Assembly (NCBI GenBank): GCA_001887945.1
Contig: LDOQ01000129.1
Span: forward strand, 54,309 to 118,308
Length of the DNA stretch: 64,000 bases
Reading direction: 5' to 3'
Origin: Spraguea lophii
Lineage: Eukaryota; Microsporidia; Spragueidae
Shown piece after piece: positions 32,032 through 42,737 of the stretch (position 1 is its first letter; each line of letters starts with the position of its first letter). The notes under the pieces are model-generated. The model was not told the origin of the DNA. It did no database searches and saw only the letters and a program-made list of their open reading frames with translations. A program made the position numbers and the translations under genes.

Positions 32032-33093
32032 TTATTTTTTAAATATTCTATAACTTTTCTTATACTTCTCTCCTATATCTTTTATTAATGTTGGATCAAA
32101 TGGAAAATAACACAAACTTTCATCCACAATATAATTATCAGAATTATATTCTTTTAAATTAATATTATGATTTAAATTAATACCATGGTTATTACCACAC
32201 GTTCTTATGAATGTATTTACTATATTCTTATTCATATATTTTATAATATTACTGTTAAAAATATTATATATTAATTTTTCATTTTCTAATAACAATTCCC
32301 TATGGAAACATAAAATATATAAAAATGTTTGAGACATAAGTATTATTTCTTTAGATATATTATTGTGTATATGATTGTTATTATCTTGTTTATTATTGTT
32401 ATGAATATTATTATCGCCATCATTATTATTATGCTTATCATCCCTTCCATCTCTATCACTGTCACCATCACTATTATTATGTTTATCATTATTATTATCA
32501 CCTTTTATATTACTATCATATATTTTTATTTTAAGAAAATTAGAAAAATGCTCTAAACTTTTCTTTACGATTTTCCTATCTGTTTTCAATCTCGCCAAAA
32601 GCGACCCCAAATATGAAATATATATTTTTTTATACGCACTATTATTTTGTATATTTGATAGAATATAAGTTATTACCAACTTAGGATACTTCACTGCCAT
32701 CTGAAACAACAAATACTGTGTATGTGTATTATGTGATTTGATTATTTCCTTATCGAATATTTTTATGAACATAGCAGGTTTTACATAACAAAGATTTTCT
32801 GCAACCATATTATATATTTCTGTATATTCTTGTATCGCCTCTCTTAATTTATTGGATTCTTCATCTTCTAATGGTGTACGAGATTGTATATTATTTATAT
32901 CTTCTTTTACCATCTGCATCTGTACATTTATCTTTATATCCAAATGGGATAACGATTTTAGAAAACGTTGTAATATTGCTCTATTAATAATTGGCTCTTT
33001 AAGATATATAATATAGTCGTTCGCAGTAGAAGAGGTTATTATACGTGGTAGTGTGTTTAGTAGGCATAGTTTGGTCTTGGTGGATAAACACAT
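32032..33093 (-). CDS. RRN3: RNA polymerase I initiation factor Rrn3
   Basis: Rrn3 (TIF-IA) bridges RNA polymerase I to the rDNA promoter in the nucleolus. The 353-residue product shows the family's C-terminal signature ESLCYFPFDPTLIKDIGEKY (residues about 320-340; FPFDP is the hallmark). Before it come repeated helices of the HEAT type (for example KYPKLVITYILSNIQ and LGSLLARLKTDRKIVKKSL). An Asp/Asn/His-rich low-complexity insert lies at about residues 198-247, where yeast Rrn3 also has an acidic loop. The protein is much shorter than yeast Rrn3 (about 630 residues), in line with microsporidian compaction. The ATG at 33093 is preceded by an ACCC motif about 17 bp upstream. The gene is convergent with the Rmp1-like gene and divergent from SEC27. 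Confidence 0.75.
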   Translation of the reverse strand: MCLSTKTKLCLLNTLPRIITSSTANDYIIYLKEPIINRAILQRFLKSLSHLDIKINVQMQMVKEDINNIQSRTPLEDEESNKLREAIQEYTEIYNMVAENLCYVKPAMFIKIFDKEIIKSHNTHTQYLLFQMAVKYPKLVITYILSNIQNNSAYKKIYISYLGSLLARLKTDRKIVKKSLEHFSNFLKIKIYDSNIKGDNNNDKHNNSDGDSDRDGRDDKHNNNDGDNNIHNNNKQDNNNHIHNNISKEIILMSQTFLYILCFHRELLLENEKLIYNIFNSNIIKYMNKNIVNTFIRTCGNNHGINLNHNINLKEYNSDNYIVDESLCYFPFDPTLIKDIGEKYKKSYRIFKK

Positions 33094-33511
33094 CTTCTAT
33101 ATTTTAATGGGTAAAAAAATATTAAAAAATTCATTTAGAAAAAAAATAGAAAAATATTAAATTTACGTAAATAATGATTTTAATATGGATTATATTGTAA
33201 TATGGATAATGACAATGATTGTGATATACATAATATGTAGATAACACGAAGATAATAAGGATAATGAATAATATATGTAATATTAATAAAGTTAATATAT
33301 GTAATAATACACGTGATAATATAATCATATTATCATAATAATATTATATACGTATGTAAACAGATAATAAAGTAAATAAAAATATTTATAGCATTACAAA
33401 TATAACAGTAATATTATATTTTAAAATATAAAATATATTTTTATTTGTAATGTTTTAATTACAATCAAAATAATTCTGATTATTTAAAACTATTTATATT
33501 ATGAGATTGTT

Positions 33512-33586
33512 TAATTATCTTATAATTTAAATATTTTTAAATAATTATCTTATAATTTAAATATTATTTAGATTATAAGATAATTA
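33512..33586. repeat. Direct repeat with inverted third copy
   Basis: TAATTATCTTATAATTTAAA starts both direct copies (33512 and 33542, 24 bp each, identical). The reverse complement of the first 15 bases follows at 33572-33586. The group lies in the gap between two divergent genes. Confidence 0.6.
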
Positions 33587-33898
33587 TATACTTATTTTAA
33601 GCATGATTCCATATTAACTAAATTATTCTTTTTATATTCTATTTCATTTATTTTTGTTTTTAAAATATTTTATTTTTATAATTTGTTTATCACAACCACT
33701 GAATCATCCTTTTTTATTAGAAGAATAAATATATTTATAATTTATATAAATTAATATATAAACTAATATTAATTTCTGTTACATTTAACTCTATACCCTA
33801 CTCTCAATCACATTTAACTATATATTTTATTCTTAATCATACTCTTAATTCTATATATTACCTAATTAATATTATTTTATATTTTATAATTTAATTTA

Positions 33899-33903
33899 CC
33901 CCT
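33899..33903 (+). promoter_or_regulatory. CCC-type start motif of SEC27
   Basis: ACCCCT directly precedes the ATG at 33904 and supports that start. Confidence 0.6.
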
Positions 33904-36900
33904 ATGTTTACAATACCTCTTCCAAGAGTAAAATCTTTATTAATGCATAAGAATGATATACTCTGTACTTTATATACAGGAGAAGTATACGTATACAGTA
34001 TAAATAGCATTAACAATTATAAAAATAATGATATACTAGATAGTAACAATAATAAATATACCAATACTAACAATAATATAAACAATACTAATAATACAAT
34101 ACAACCACATACTAAATTATCATTATTAGATCTACCCATACGTACATCTACTATAGCTAATAATCTTATACTCTTAGGTGCAGATAATGGTAGAATATAT
34201 ATTCTATCTAATGAATATAAAAAAGTAGGAGAATTAAATGTACATACAGATATCATTAGAAGGGTTATTTACAACAACAATATGATAGGTAATAGTAATA
34301 ATAATATGATGATAGGTAATAACGATACTAATAGCACGTACAACAATAACAATACTAACACATCTAACAGTAATATTAATAAAAATAATATATCGGTAGC
34401 ATCATGCAGTGATGATACAACCATAAAATTATACGCATTAGAAAATAACCACTTATCACTTATATCCACACTTACTGGTCATAATCATTATGTTATGGAT
34501 ATATCATTTATAAACAATAATACATTAGCATCATGTTCTATAGACACTACTATAAAGATATGGAATATATCTACAAATACAACTATAAGTACACTTAAAG
34601 GGCATATAGATTGTATTAATAGTATATTATATACTAACAATAGAATATATACAGCAGGAGATGATCATAGAATAAATGTATATGATTATAAGAAAGCTAA
34701 GATCATTAGCAGCTATGAGAATATAAGTAGTTATGATATCTATAAACTATACACTGTTGGTATAAATAGTAATAGTGATATAAGTAATAATATGAGTAAC
34801 AATATGAATAATTATACTACTACTAATATACCTAACAACCATATAAACAATACAAATAATATATACATAGGAACAGAGAATAGTTTAATGGTATATAAAG
34901 ATAATAAAATATATACTCTTATATCTAATACTACAAGAGTATGGGATATACTTATATATAATAGATATTTATTCTTAGCTACAGATGAAGGTATAAAGAT
35001 ACAAAAGAATAAAGAGAATAGAATAATAGCTATGCATAAGAATAAAATATATTATAATATAGATGATACATTCATAACATACAAGATTAAGATAAGTGAT
35101 ATAGGTATAGATGGTAATGCTGGTGTGATTGATAGTAATAAGGGTAATAAGAATATAGATAGGATAGGTGATAATAATACTACCAACCTTACTGACCCTA
35201 TTGCCAACAATATAACTAATAACAATAATAATACTACTAACAATATAACTAATAACAACAATATACCTACAACTAAAATAAACAATAATATAATAAATAT
35301 AATGAAAAGAGAAATAGATATCAATAATATAAATATAACTAATATTATAAATATTAAAATATCTAATAATGGTAGAATAATATTATTAATATTAAATAAT
35401 AAATCTATACTACTATCATCATTAGGATTAAGAATAATAAAAGAATATGAATATAATATTATAGATTTTATAGATGATAATATTTTAATAGCATATAAAG
35501 ATAATAGAATATATTATATTAATATAAATGATAGTAATAATAGTAGTAATAATAGTAGTATAGGTGATATAAATGATATAGATAGTAGTAATGATAAAAT
35601 AATAGATATTAAGGTTATACGTTGTGATAACAGTATGAGTAATATGAGTGATATTAACAATCATATCAATACTAACAATAACAATCATACTTATAATAAT
35701 ATTAAAATAATATTATTATTATTTAATAATAAAATAATATTTATACGTAATAATAAAATATATAATATTCTATACAAGAATATAGATTATAAATATAATA
35801 TCAATAAGATAATAGAATATAATAATTATTTATTATTAATAAGTAATAAAGATATTATTATATTTAATAGTAATGATAGTATGGATGATAATGTTATAGA
35901 TGGTAGTAGTATAGATGGTAATAATGATATAGATAATAGTAATATAACCTATACTAACCCTAATAAGAATATAAATAATATATTATTAAGAATAGAAGGT
36001 AATATAGAAAATGTAATAATTTATAATAATATATTATTAATTAAAGATAATAGTATATTATATTATTATATACTATATTATAATCATAGTAATAAGTATG
36101 ATATAGATGATAATAAGTATGGTAATAATATAGATAATACCAATAACCATACTACTACTACTACTAACCATACTATCAAAAATATAAAATATCATAAAGG
36201 AATATTAATTAATAATTTTAATGGTATTATATCTGGGATATTGGATAATAGATTATTTTATATAAAAGATAAAGAAGTATTAAATATAAATTTATTAGAT
36301 AATAATATTTCATATGAAGAATATATTCTAAGTAAGTGTGATATGTATGATAGTAAGTGTGATATAGATGATGGTAGTATAGATAATACCACTAACAATA
36401 CTAATACTAACAATACTACTACTAACCATACTAATATCACTAATATTAAAAAACCGTATAACACTGCTACGGCTATAAAATTCTTATTATCTTATAAATT
36501 ATACGATATAGCATTATCTCTCTGTGTGAATAATACTGATAGAATAAATATATTTTTATTGAAGGGTGATTTAGATGAATGTTATAAAATAATAAATAAT
36601 GGTATTAAGAATAAAGGTATTATTAAAAAGATAGTAGATGAGTATAATAGAAGAGGTATGTATGATAAGAGTATATGTTTATTAGATAATATAGGAGAGT
36701 ATAGTAGTTCTAAGATATTAAAATATTTAATCGATAATAATAATGATGATAGTAAGAGTGAGTATGAGGGTGTTGATAGGTGTGATGGTAGTGATAATAA
36801 CAATAATACTACTAACAATACTTATACCACTACTAACCATACTACTACTATCACCACTATCACCACTACTAATTATATATCATTTATTGATGAATATAAA

Positions 36901-36975
36901 AATAAGAGATATAATAATTGTATTGATATATTAGAAGGAACTGGATATGAAAATATTTTTAAGAAGTTTTATTAA
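33904..36975 (+). CDS. SEC27: COPI coat beta-prime subunit, asparagine-rich
   Basis: Beta-prime COP is part of the COPI coat for Golgi-to-ER transport. The N-terminal WD40 propeller follows the family pattern: RVKSLLMHKNDILCTLYTGE, LDLPIRTSTIANNLILLGAD, ASCSDDTTIKLY, LTGHNHYVMDISF, LASCSIDTTIKIWNIS and LKGHIDCINSI (residues about 8-260). A second, poorly kept propeller follows. The C-terminal solenoid is visible as FLLSYKLYDIALSLCV and IFLLKGDLDECYKII (from about residue 855). At 1023 residues it is longer than the yeast protein (889) because of many Asn-rich insertions encoded by AAT/AAC/ACT repeats (for example residues 43-65, 125-165 and 425-460). The core motifs are intact, so I consider it functional. 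Alpha-COP is less likely because no C-terminal zinc-type domain is present. Confidence 0.83.
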   Translation: MFTIPLPRVKSLLMHKNDILCTLYTGEVYVYSINSINNYKNNDILDSNNNKYTNTNNNINNTNNTIQPHTKLSLLDLPIRTSTIANNLILLGADNGRIYILSNEYKKVGELNVHTDIIRRVIYNNNMIGNSNNNMMIGNNDTNSTYNNNNTNTSNSNINKNNISVASCSDDTTIKLYALENNHLSLISTLTGHNHYVMDISFINNNTLASCSIDTTIKIWNISTNTTISTLKGHIDCINSILYTNNRIYTAGDDHRINVYDYKKAKIISSYENISSYDIYKLYTVGINSNSDISNNMSNNMNNYTTTNIPNNHINNTNNIYIGTENSLMVYKDNKIYTLISNTTRVWDILIYNRYLFLATDEGIKIQKNKENRIIAMHKNKIYYNIDDTFITYKIKISDIGIDGNAGVIDSNKGNKNIDRIGDNNTTNLTDPIANNITNNNNNTTNNITNNNNIPTTKINNNIINIMKREIDINNINITNIINIKISNNGRIILLILNNKSILLSSLGLRIIKEYEYNIIDFIDDNILIAYKDNRIYYININDSNNSSNNSSIGDINDIDSSNDKIIDIKVIRCDNSMSNMSDINNHINTNNNNHTYNNIKIILLLFNNKIIFIRNNKIYNILYKNIDYKYNINKIIEYNNYLLLISNKDIIIFNSNDSMDDNVIDGSSIDGNNDIDNSNITYTNPNKNINNILLRIEGNIENVIIYNNILLIKDNSILYYYILYYNHSNKYDIDDNKYGNNIDNTNNHTTTTTNHTIKNIKYHKGILINNFNGIISGILDNRLFYIKDKEVLNINLLDNNISYEEYILSKCDMYDSKCDIDDGSIDNTTNNTNTNNTTTNHTNITNIKKPYNTATAIKFLLSYKLYDIALSLCVNNTDRINIFLLKGDLDECYKIINNGIKNKGIIKKIVDEYNRRGMYDKSICLLDNIGEYSSSKILKYLIDNNNDDSKSEYEGVDRCDGSDNNNNTTNNTYTTTNHTTTITTITTTNYISFIDEYKNKRYNNCIDILEGTGYENIFKKFY

Positions 36976-38443
36976 AAGTTAATAATTGTATTAATATATT
37001 TAAGTGTTATTGATTTATGATTAAGAGTGATTGATTGGTAATAATTGTAGTTATTGATTGTTTATTTTATTTACTACTTTTAATTTCATTTATTTATTAT
37101 TTACTATATAATGATAATACTTTATTATATGAGTATTCTTTTATTTTATATTAAATTATTATAAGTATAAATATGAATATACTATATTATTTTTAAAATA
37201 CATATTTTATAAGAATATTATATTCTGTGCTACTAACACAGTATATCCTATTTTTATTCCACATCTTACTTCTACGTTAAAATTACTATTTATTATTATA
37301 AAGATAAGATATTAAATAGATGTGGTATATTTTCATATAATAGTGATTATAGGTTTTATATATGTATTATATTATACATTATATAATACATTATAATCTT
37401 ATGGTAAATAGTAAATGATAATTATATAATAAATAATAATCCAAGTAATATTGTTTTATATTTTATAACATATTTTAAAAGGTATAAAAAATATATTCAG
37501 GGTATTTGGATACGTATATTAGATGAGATAAAATATAATGATAGTAGTAATAATAGTGATATAATAAATGATACTAATACACATAATATAATATATGATA
37601 ATATAAATAATTATGCTATTAGTGTTGTAATGAAAAAATATATGAAAGATATTTTAATATTATTTAAAAAGTATATGGAAATAGAAATGGTAATAAAAAT
37701 ATTAAGCCGAAAAAATAATATATGTAATAAATGTAATATTACTGGATATAATACTATGTATATATATTAATATATATTCACTTGTATTGATATTGAAATT
37801 GCATTTGAAAAAATATCTTCTTATTTTATTGTTGAATATGATATTTATATTTCAGTGGATTATAATCTTTATAAAATATTTTATATTAAAGTATCTATAC
37901 GAATATATTTACTTGTATTGATATTATAGAAAAATAAAATATATATACGTAAAAATCATATATACGTAAATATATAGAATAATAAAAATATAATGGATAA
38001 ATATATATTTAATTGATAATGATATTTATAAAAGTGATATAAAATCTTATTTGGATAATATACTTATTATGGTTGAAAATGAAATGTGGAGGAAGAATAA
38101 TGTTTGTGAAATATTGGAAACTGGGATTGTAATATCGGATAGTGATAATTGGTTTTTTAAAAGATTGGGACACCGGATACAAAGTATATGTTTTTTAAAA
38201 AGGTTTGTAATATAAGATATTCTAATGAAGAAATAAAATAGTATTAAATTTAATATTTTTATAATGGTTTGTAATATCAAAATATAAGTGTTATATAGAA
38301 TTATAATATAAAAATAATCCTATTAAGATATATATTACAAAACAATTTTATATTATAATCCTATATAAATCACTCTATCTAAACATCTCTATATAAAAAT
38401 ATTATAAATTATTATATTTATAAAAAATATTTCTTATTATCCT
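36976..38443. other. Long AT-rich spacer with an ATG-less open frame
   Basis: The frame at about 37412-37770 (+) is open for some 120 codons without a start ATG near its beginning. It contains NDSSNNSDIINDTNTHN, similar in composition to the SEC27 inserts, and ends in CNKCNITGYN. A short plus-strand frame (38069-38218) reads WRKNNVCEILETGIV and DSDNWFFKRLGHR. Both could be gene remnants; neither is identified. Confidence 0.4.
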
Positions 38444-40024
38444 ATGAATGATTTACAACAAATATCTATGAATGTACATAAGAACAAAGAATTATATTCT
38501 AATGTTAAATCTATGTTAAAATATAATATAACAGTACACAATCTATATTTTCATGATAATGCTTCTATATATACAATAGATAGTTATAAAAATATCATTG
38601 TAACAGGTGGTGGTGATAAGAGTATAAGAATATGGAGAATATATAAAAATGATAAAGAAGAAGAATGTGATATAGAAAGTAAAGATAAGAGTGATATTAA
38701 TGATGTAAATTATAATGATGATATAAATGAAAATAATAAAAGTAATACAAATGATATTACTATTACTGATAATAATAGTATTACTGAAAATATTACTATT
38801 ACTAATAATAAAAATAAAGATAAAAATATAAAATTGAATTACTATACTGCTATCAATAGTTTTTTAAAATTGCAATATATCAGTACTTATACGTTTGCAT
38901 CTACTATAAACTGTGTAAGAATTAACAGTAAGGGAATAATTGCATGTACTGATGATAATGGATATTTAAATATAATAAGAAATAAATATATTGTTGATGG
39001 TGAAATGGAATATAGGGATAAAGATAATTATGATAATGTTATGGATAATAAAAATGTTATAACATATGCAACTACAGGTGAAGGTGGGGAAGTAGAATGG
39101 ATAAATCATAATATGATAGTCGTGGGATATAGTAATGGGAGAGTATGTTTATTTAAAGTAGAATATAATTGTAATGAAGAATGTGATAAAAGTAGTGTAA
39201 ATGATAAAAGTATAGATAATGGAGATAATAAGTTAATTGATGGTAATGGAGATAATAAATTAATTGATGGTAATAATAATATGAAGGATGGTGTAATAAA
39301 TCAAAAGAAGAAGATAAGACCTAGGATTGTAGAAAATAAAAATAAAATAATTTTATTGCATTCGTTGAAATTACATAGTAGTAATGTTGTAGGATTGGCG
39401 TATAATAAATATTTTTCTACGACTGAAAATAATCACAATAACATTGATAACAACAATAATAATACTCATACCACTAACACTAATACCAATACCAACAATG
39501 AAAATATCAATAATATCTTAAATAAAAATATATTGGTAACCGTTGGTAAAGATAGGATTATGAAAATATTGGAAATTAAAGAAAATAAGTTATCGCTACT
39601 ACATTCGATAAAAAATATAAAAGACGAAGATAGGATGTTTGTAGATGACAGTAGAGGTATATTATTTAGAAGATTAGGTTTTTCACCCTCATTAAAAAAT
39701 AGTATGTATAAACTATTATACGTATGTTCTACACTTTACAATAAAAAGAATAGTGTGTATATTTTACATTATCCTTATTACGCAGATTGTATTTTTGGCG
39801 TAGTTGAAGGATTTGATGGGCCTGTGGTTAAAGTGGTATTTGATAATGATTATGTTTATTATTTGTGTAGAACTTCTTTGTATGTGGGAAAAATAGGTAG
39901 TGATGTTATTAGTAAAATAGAAAATTTTACATTTAGAATGATGACAGATGCAACTATTGTTGATGGGGTGTTGTTATGTACTTCAGTAGATGGGTTTATT
40001 ACGTCGTTGGAATGTGTGAAATAA
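38444..40024 (+). CDS. CAC2: CAF-1 p60/Cac2-like WD40 protein
   Basis: CAF-1 deposits histones H3-H4 on newly replicated DNA. The 526-residue protein has WD40 blades with IIVTGGGDKSIRIWRIY (residues about 48-64), NCVRINSKGIIACTDDNGYL, EGGEVEWINHNMIVVGYSNG and ILVTVGKDRIMKILEI. The most telling part is the block FVDDSRGILFRRLGFSPSLK (about 401-420), matching the F-x-D...FFRRL-x-FSPDG motif of the Cac2/CAF-1 p60 and Hir1 group. Charged and Asn-rich inserts separate the blades. The C-terminus ends in a normal blade, without a long tail as in Hir1, so Cac2 is favoured. A CCTATG context stands at the start. Confidence 0.68.
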   Translation: MNDLQQISMNVHKNKELYSNVKSMLKYNITVHNLYFHDNASIYTIDSYKNIIVTGGGDKSIRIWRIYKNDKEEECDIESKDKSDINDVNYNDDINENNKSNTNDITITDNNSITENITITNNKNKDKNIKLNYYTAINSFLKLQYISTYTFASTINCVRINSKGIIACTDDNGYLNIIRNKYIVDGEMEYRDKDNYDNVMDNKNVITYATTGEGGEVEWINHNMIVVGYSNGRVCLFKVEYNCNEECDKSSVNDKSIDNGDNKLIDGNGDNKLIDGNNNMKDGVINQKKKIRPRIVENKNKIILLHSLKLHSSNVVGLAYNKYFSTTENNHNNIDNNNNNTHTTNTNTNTNNENINNILNKNILVTVGKDRIMKILEIKENKLSLLHSIKNIKDEDRMFVDDSRGILFRRLGFSPSLKNSMYKLLYVCSTLYNKKNSVYILHYPYYADCIFGVVEGFDGPVVKVVFDNDYVYYLCRTSLYVGKIGSDVISKIENFTFRMMTDATIVDGVLLCTSVDGFITSLECVK

Positions 40025-40343
40025 ATATTTTTAATTGTGATATAAATAAAAAGGAGTGTGTTTTTTATAACAAAAAAATATTATGAATAAATTATCTTCT
40101 TATTAAAATGTAAAAATTATTGTGATTTTTTTTTCATTAAAAATATTTTCTGCCTATTTATTATTAAGATTTTACTATTGTATATTATGATTTAAATATC
40201 ATATGCTTTATTTGTATTATTAATCTGAATATAATTCTAATATTCTTTATAAATATTTGTAATATTCTTTATTTGTATTATCATATGCTTTATTTGTATT
40301 ATTAATCTGAATATTTATATATTACATTTTTTTATTTTGATAA
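40025..40343. other. AT-rich spacer with a 35-bp direct repeat
   Basis: The only structure I see is the repeat listed at 40198-40314. No coding frame. Confidence 0.5.
40198..40314. repeat. Perfect 35-bp direct repeat upstream of a secreted-protein gene
   Basis: The 35-base stretch at 40198-40232 (starting ATCATATGCTTTATTTG) is repeated exactly at 40280-40314, 82 bp further on and about 30 bp before the ATG at 40344. Confidence 0.75.
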
Positions 40344-41528
40344 ATGAATTTTAATATATCCATGAAATTTTTTATATACATTATATTTTTTATATTATTT
40401 AAATATACGCTAATAGACTGTTTACGTTTAGATTTATTATCATTAGCCAAACTTTATAATAATATAGGTACATTTCATACTAAAATATATATAAAAGATA
40501 CCGAACAAATAGTTTTAAGTTTTAAAAATATTCGTATTATTACAAATTTATTGGATTTTTTGGAATTGGATATTTCTGATGAAATTAAAGATGGGATAAT
40601 GAAAAATCATGGTGTTTTACCATTTCATTATTTTCCAAGCAAAGATTTTAATGTGGTAATAAAGAAAATACATACAAATCCATTAAATACACCAAAGATA
40701 ATTGTAGAGTATGTTATTGAGTATTATGAAGGATATAAAAAATATATTAGTAAATTGCTTATTGAAATATTCGATGAAATAAAAAATGTAACACAATTAA
40801 AAATAAAGATATCAGATATACATAATATTAGATTTCATGATTATTTTCAAATTTTATATTTTTTAAAAGACGATGCAACAGGAAATATACAAAAAACAAT
40901 GCAAACACATATTTTAAAAATATTTACATTATTGAAAAAACTATCAGAAATAAATATTTCAATAAAACTTTTAAATTATGAAAAAGATGGAATACAACCA
41001 TCACCCTCTAATGCTATAAAAACTGATATTATAAAAGAATATTCTATGGCAAAATATCTTTTAAATGAACTTTTTAATATGTCGAGATATTTTGATAACC
41101 TTCAACTATATCATTTAGGAGAATATAAGATCATAACAAATAGCGTATATGGTATTATTGGTACATTCAATAAAGAATCTCTGATAAAAGTTCTTATGTT
41201 AATTTTTAGCGCACAAAAAGATAAAAATAATAAAATGACACCAAGAGAATATGAAATGGTTCGTGGTATTGCACAACTTACTGTTTGTTATTATGAATAT
41301 TATAGACTTCATATTCGTCCGTATTTAAATAAAAGTATGGGATTTTTAGATGATGGCATATATAAGGATGTCCATAATATAATAAAACAAAAAATAGATA
41401 TATTGAATGATATTATTCTAAATGATAATGAAGATATAAATAAAAAAATATTGTTTTTAAAAATGATATTAAGTGTTAAATATACAGGTAAGGCTATTTA
41501 TGATTGTAAATATAATAATACTCAATAG
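40344..41528 (+). CDS. Hypothetical secreted protein (394 aa)
   Basis: I do not recognise the family. The N-terminus MNFNISMKFFIYIIFFILFK, followed by YTLIDC, looks like a cleavable signal peptide (short polar start, hydrophobic run, small and polar residues with a Cys). The rest is a soluble, mostly helical sequence with few cysteines and no further membrane segment. A possible second start is Met7. No ER-retention signal is seen at the C-terminus (KYNNTQ). Secreted proteins of this type in microsporidia may act at the spore wall or in the host cell, but nothing in the sequence shows which. The gene ends before a Merlin relic on the other strand. Confidence 0.65.
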   Translation: MNFNISMKFFIYIIFFILFKYTLIDCLRLDLLSLAKLYNNIGTFHTKIYIKDTEQIVLSFKNIRIITNLLDFLELDISDEIKDGIMKNHGVLPFHYFPSKDFNVVIKKIHTNPLNTPKIIVEYVIEYYEGYKKYISKLLIEIFDEIKNVTQLKIKISDIHNIRFHDYFQILYFLKDDATGNIQKTMQTHILKIFTLLKKLSEINISIKLLNYEKDGIQPSPSNAIKTDIIKEYSMAKYLLNELFNMSRYFDNLQLYHLGEYKIITNSVYGIIGTFNKESLIKVLMLIFSAQKDKNNKMTPREYEMVRGIAQLTVCYYEYYRLHIRPYLNKSMGFLDDGIYKDVHNIIKQKIDILNDIILNDNEDINKKILFLKMILSVKYTGKAIYDCKYNNTQ

Positions 41529-41799
41529 AAATGATTGATTACTGGAATAGATTAAAGATAGGAACACGCCTTCTTAAAAATGATATGAAAAGGAAAATAA
41601 AAAATACCCAAAGCAATGTATTAAAATTTATTTATGTTTTCAAAATCAGAGATTGTTGTTTTATTATTTTTTTTAAAATATAATATTCTAAATTTTCTGT
41701 AATATTGTTAATCATCTTAATTCGTTTAACAAAGACTTATATTCAATATTTTGAATGTGTATTTACTTATTTGATGACTTACAAAATTTTTAGAAAGGT

Positions 41800-42440
41800 T
41801 TGTTTTTTTTGTGGTTGTACCCTGGATTTTTAAGTGAATTATATGATTCCTATGAATTTGATATAATTAAACCTTTTTTTGTGAATATAATTTCTATTTT
41901 CTTTTTCAAGAATCTCTCTTTTTCTGTTACTTACTTTTATTCAAAAATAATTACCAATTTCATGGCATAATTTGTTAAAAATCCATTATGGTATAATTCT
42001 TCTTTTTTTATTATATTTTGATCCTGTTATAGCCGATTTATCAATTTCAACCATGTTATCTGGACCGCCGATTTTTTTAGATTTTTTTCCAATTCATCAG
42101 TAACTATATTTCTAAAAACTTTATAAACAACATTTTTTGAAAGTTTAGTATTTTTTAAAAATTTTATCGTAATCCATATTTGTGAACCATCTATATGCTA
42201 ACATAAGAAAATTTTTAAGCGTAATTTTTTATTATATAATATTGAAGAATATTTCAAATCAATTTGTTTCATAATTCATTAATGATTATAACATTTAGAA
42301 TATCCTTTTCTTCTATTTTAAATTTAATAAATTTCATATTTTCATATTATAATTATTATAAATTATATTTGTAGAAAGAATATCTAATTCTTGAAGAAAT
42401 TTATAAATAAATAGTTTTTTCTATGATTTTTTATAAAAAT
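41800..42440 (-). pseudogene. Merlin/IS1595-type transposase relic inside the gene island
   Basis: The minus strand reads FLQELDILSTN near 42400, then LKIFLMLAYRWFT near 42205, NVVYKVFRNI near 42120, and the catalytic start IGGPDNMVEIDKSAITGSKY near 42035-42070 (first Asp, EIDKS instead of EIDES). Beyond that the frame dissolves and the second Asp is not recognisable. It resembles the first family (GGYNKWVEIDESAVSRRKY). It is the only DNA-transposon relic I found between 31 and 61 kb. Confidence 0.55.
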
Positions 42441-42732
42441 AAACACCATTCGTAGTGATTAATTCTTCTCACAAGATTATTTATTTTTTACCTAAAAATA
42501 ACAATACTTAATAGAAAATATTTATTAAATGAATATTTAAAATTAAAAAATATTTGTAATAAATAATTATAATAACATTATAATGACAGTATAATAATAA
42601 ATAACTATAATAACATTGTAACTATAAAAATAATATAAAATATCTATAATAAATAATTACAATAACAATATAACTATAAAAATAATAATAATATTTAAAA
42701 AAAAAGATATTTTAATATTCAAAATTTCACAA

Positions 42733-42737
42733 CCCAT
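42733..42737 (+). promoter_or_regulatory. CCC-type start motif
   Basis: ACCCAT directly precedes the ATG at 42738 and supports that start. Confidence 0.5.

Larger units (their letters stand above)
33094..33903. other. Divergent promoter region between RRN3 and SEC27
   Basis: This is about 800 bp of AT-rich DNA. It contains a 24-bp direct repeat (33512-33535 and 33542-33565) followed by an inverted piece (33572-33586, ATTATAAGATAATTA) that could pair with either copy. I see no coding frame. Confidence 0.5.

Noticed and set aside
35052..35324. Leu/Ile/Val-rich minus-strand frames inside SEC27 and similar ones inside the 42738 gene
   Set aside because: They are complements of Asn-rich and Lys/Asp-rich coding repeats and have no independent support.
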